NCBI GenBank assembly: GCA_032718475.1
Contig: JAUCBJ010001972.1
Location: 1 to 64,000 of the forward strand
DNA: 64,000 nt
Source: Nemertoderma westbladi
Taxonomy: Eukaryota; Xenacoelomorpha; Nemertodermatida; Nemertodermatidae
Direction: 5' to 3'
Below, piece by piece: positions 60,901-64,000 of the stretch. Both the position numbers and the translations under genes were made by a program. How positions within the stretch are numbered: the first letter of the stretch is position 1; each line of letters starts with the position of its first letter. The notes beneath the pieces were generated by a model that worked only from the letters and a program-made list of their open reading frames with translations, did no database searches and was not told the origin of the DNA.

Positions 60901-63900
60901 CTACATACAGTATTTACTATAGTTTTTGATCCTATGTACAGGTATAAGGATCATAATGGTACTGGTACTACAGACAGTATTTACTATAGTTTTTAATCCT
61001 ATGTACAGGTATAAGGATCATAATGGTACTGGTACTACAGACAGTATTTACTATAGTTTTTGATACAACGTACAGGTATAAGGATCATAATGGTACTGGT
61101 ACTACAGACAGTATTTACTATAGTTTTTGATCCTATCTACAGGTATAAGGATCATAATGGTACTGGTACTACAGACAGTATTTACTATAGTTTTTGATCC
61201 TACGTACAGGTATAAGGATCATAATGGTACTGGTACTACAGACAGTATTTACTATAGTTTTTGATCCTATGTACAGGTATAAGGATCATAATGGTACTGG
61301 TACTACAGACAGTATTTACTATAGTTTTTGATCCTATGTACAGGTATAAGGATCATAATGGTACTGGTACTACAGACAGTATTTACTATAGTTTTTGATC
61401 CTATGTACAGGTATAAGGATCATAATGGTACTGGTACTACAGACAGTATTTACTATAGTTTTTGATACAACGTACAGGTATAAGGATCATAATGGTACTG
61501 GTACTACATACAGTATTTACTATAGTTTTTGATCCTATGTACAGGTATAAGGATCATAATGGTACTGGTACTACAGACAGTATTTACTATAGTTTTTGAT
61601 CCTACGTACAGGTATAAGGATCATAATGGTACTGGTACTACAGACAGTATTTACTATAGTTTTTGATACAACGTACAGGTATAAGGATCATAATGGTACT
61701 GGTACTACAGACAGTATTTACTATAGTTTTTGATCCTATGTACAGGTATAAGGATCATAATGGTACTGGTACTACAGACAGTATTTACTATAGTTTTTGA
61801 TCCTATGTACAGGTATAAGGATCATAATGGTACTGGTACTACAGACAGTATTTACAATAGTTTTTGATCCTATGTACAGGTAGGTATAAGGATCATAATG
61901 GTACTGGTACTACAGACAGTATTTACAATAGTTTTTGATCCTATGTACAGGTAGGTATAAGGATCATAATGGTACTGGTACTACAGACAGTATTTACTAT
62001 AGTTTTTGATCCTATGTACAGGTATAAGGATCATAATGGTACTGGTACTACAGACAGTATTTACTATAGTTTTTGATACAACGTACAGGTATAAGGATCA
62101 TAATGGTACTGGTACTACAGACAGTATTTACAATAGTTTTTGATCCTATGTACAGGTATAAGGATCATAATGGTACTGGTACTACAGACAGTATTTACTA
62201 TAGTTTTTGATCCTATGTACAGGTATAAGGATCATAATGGTACTGGTACTACAGACAGTATTTACTATAGTTTTTGATCCTATGTACAGGTATAAGGATC
62301 ATAATGGTACTGGTACTACAGACAGTATTTACTATAGTTTTTGATCCTACGTACAGGTATAAGGATCATAATGGTACTGGTACTACAGACAGTATTTACT
62401 ATAGTTTTTGATACAACGTACAGGTATAAGGATCATAATGGTACTGGTACTACAGACAGTATTTACTATAGTTTTTGATACAACGTACAGGTATAAGGAT
62501 CATAATGGTACTGGTACTACAGACAGTATTTACTATAGTTTTTGATCCTATCTACAGGTATAAGGATCATAATGGTACTGGTACTACAGACAGTATTTAC
62601 TATAGTTTTTGATCCTACGTACAGGTATAAGAATCATAATGGTACTGGTACTACAGACAGTATTTACTATAGTTTTTGATACAACGTACAGGTATAAGGA
62701 TCATAATGGTACTGGTACTACAGACAGTATTTACTATAGTTTTTGATCCTACGTACAGGTATAAGGATCATAATGGTACTGGTACTACAGACAGTATTTA
62801 CTATAGTTTTTGATACAACGTACAGGTATAAGGATCATAATGGTACTGGTACTACAGACAGTATTTACTATAGTTTTTGATCCTATGTACAGGTATAAGG
62901 ATCATAATGGTACTGGTACTACAGACAGTATTTACTATAGTTTTTGATCCTATGTACAGGTATAAGGATCATAATGGTACTGGTACTACAGACAGTATTT
63001 ACTATAGTTTTTGATCCTATGTACAGGTATAAGGATCATAATGGTACTGGTACTACAGACAGTATTTACTATAGTTTTTGATCCTATGTACAGGTATAAG
63101 GATCATAATGGTACTGGTACTACAGACAGTATTTACTATAGTTTTTGATCCTATGTACAGGTATAAGGATCATAATGGTACTGGTACTACAGACAGTATT
63201 TACTATAGTTTTTGATCCTATGTACAGGTATAAGGATCATAATGGTACTGGTACTACAGACAGTATTTACTATAGTTTTTGATCCTATGTACAGGTATAA
63301 GGATCATAATGGTACTGGTACTACAGACAGTATTTACTATAGTTTTTGATCCTATGTACAGGTATAAGGATCATAATGGTACTGGTACTACAGACAGTAT
63401 TTACTATAGTTTTTGATCCTATGTACAGGTATAAGGATCATAATGGTACTGGTACTACAGACAGTATTTACTATAGTTTTTGATCCTATGTACAGGTATA
63501 AGGATCATAATGGTACTGGTACTACAGACAGTATTTACTATAGTTTTTGATCCTATGTACAGGTATAAGGATCATAATGGTACTGGTACTACAGACAGTA
63601 TTTACTATAGTTTTTGATCCTATGTACAGGTATAAGGATCATAATGGTACTGGTACTACAGACAGTATTTACTATAGTTTTTGATCCTATGTACAGGTAT
63701 AAGGATCATAATGGTACTGGTACTACAGACAGTATTTACTATAGTTTTTGATCCTATGTACAGGTATAAGGATCATAATGGTACTGGTACTACAGACAGT
63801 ATTTACTATAGTTTTTGATCCTATGTACAGGTATAAGGATCACAATGGTACTGGTACTACAGACAGTATTTACTATAGTTTTTGATCCTATGTACAGGTA

Positions 63901-64000
63901 TAAGGATCATAATGGTACTGGTACTACAGACAGTATTTACTATAGTTTTTGATCCTATGTACAGGTATAAGGATCATAATGGTACTGGTACTACAGACAG
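57954..64000 (+). repeat. Satellite F, right part, running off the window
   Basis: About 90 units of 67 bp continue the left part after the LINE. Two main start forms alternate (ATCCTATGTACAGG and ATACAACGTACAGG), with CpG variants such as CTACGTACAGG. A shortened unit (CTACAGAAGTATTTACTATAGTGATCC) occurs twice 196 bp apart, near 59440 and 59636, marking a three-unit duplication. The last 1 kb is nearly homogeneous in the ATCCTATG form. Confidence 0.96.

Overview
The window is eukaryotic, repeat-dominated DNA, most likely from an invertebrate animal. No single-copy host gene, rRNA, tRNA or CRISPR could be supported. Evidence for an animal genome is an animal-type LTR retrotransposon of the BEL/Pao group, a Ty3/Gypsy element with the Gag signature of the CsRn1 clade (known from flatworms and arthropods), and an APE-RT LINE resembling RTE-type elements. 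The species cannot be named from what is visible.

Layout. 146-34437 is satellite A (about 34 bp monomer), split into two arrays by an 11.5 kb BEL/Pao-like element (11643-23146) with 1.5 kb LTRs and a 5 bp target duplication. Then come satellite B (44/48 bp, 34951-37938), satellite C (37 bp, 37939-40816), satellite D (42/47 bp, 41308-42584), satellite E (41 bp with higher-order structure, 43045-47181) and satellite F (67 bp, 48245-49091 and 57954-64000). Short AT-rich unique spacers separate most of them. Satellite F is interrupted by a minus-strand LINE (49092-57953), and that LINE is interrupted by a Gypsy element (49479-54561). The order of events is therefore satellite F, then LINE, then Gypsy.

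Genes. All credible coding sequence belongs to mobile elements. The BEL-like element carries a Gag-protease ORF whose RT, RNase H and most of the integrase have been removed in frame. It also has a 63-codon ORF that overlaps the gag start as ATGA, and a separate downstream gene. That gene has an RNase D/WRN-like 3'-5' exonuclease-like region (apparently missing catalytic residues) followed, after a frame change and an in-frame TAG, by zinc knuckles. I do not recognise this gene from standard BEL elements, and it is the best candidate here for something undescribed. The Gypsy element has LTRs differing at one base, and its Gag, protease, RT, RNase H and integrase all look intact. It looks recently active. 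The LINE frame was open when Gypsy split it.

Other signals: variation among satellite A monomers and between the BEL LTRs is dominated by CpG-to-TpG/CpA changes, suggesting germline cytosine methylation. A 27 bp word is shared between the BEL LTR and its downstream gene, with a variant in gag. Satellite A contains a 2,792 bp tandem duplication. A tiny poly(A) retroposed fragment with a 12 bp target duplication sits in satellite E.
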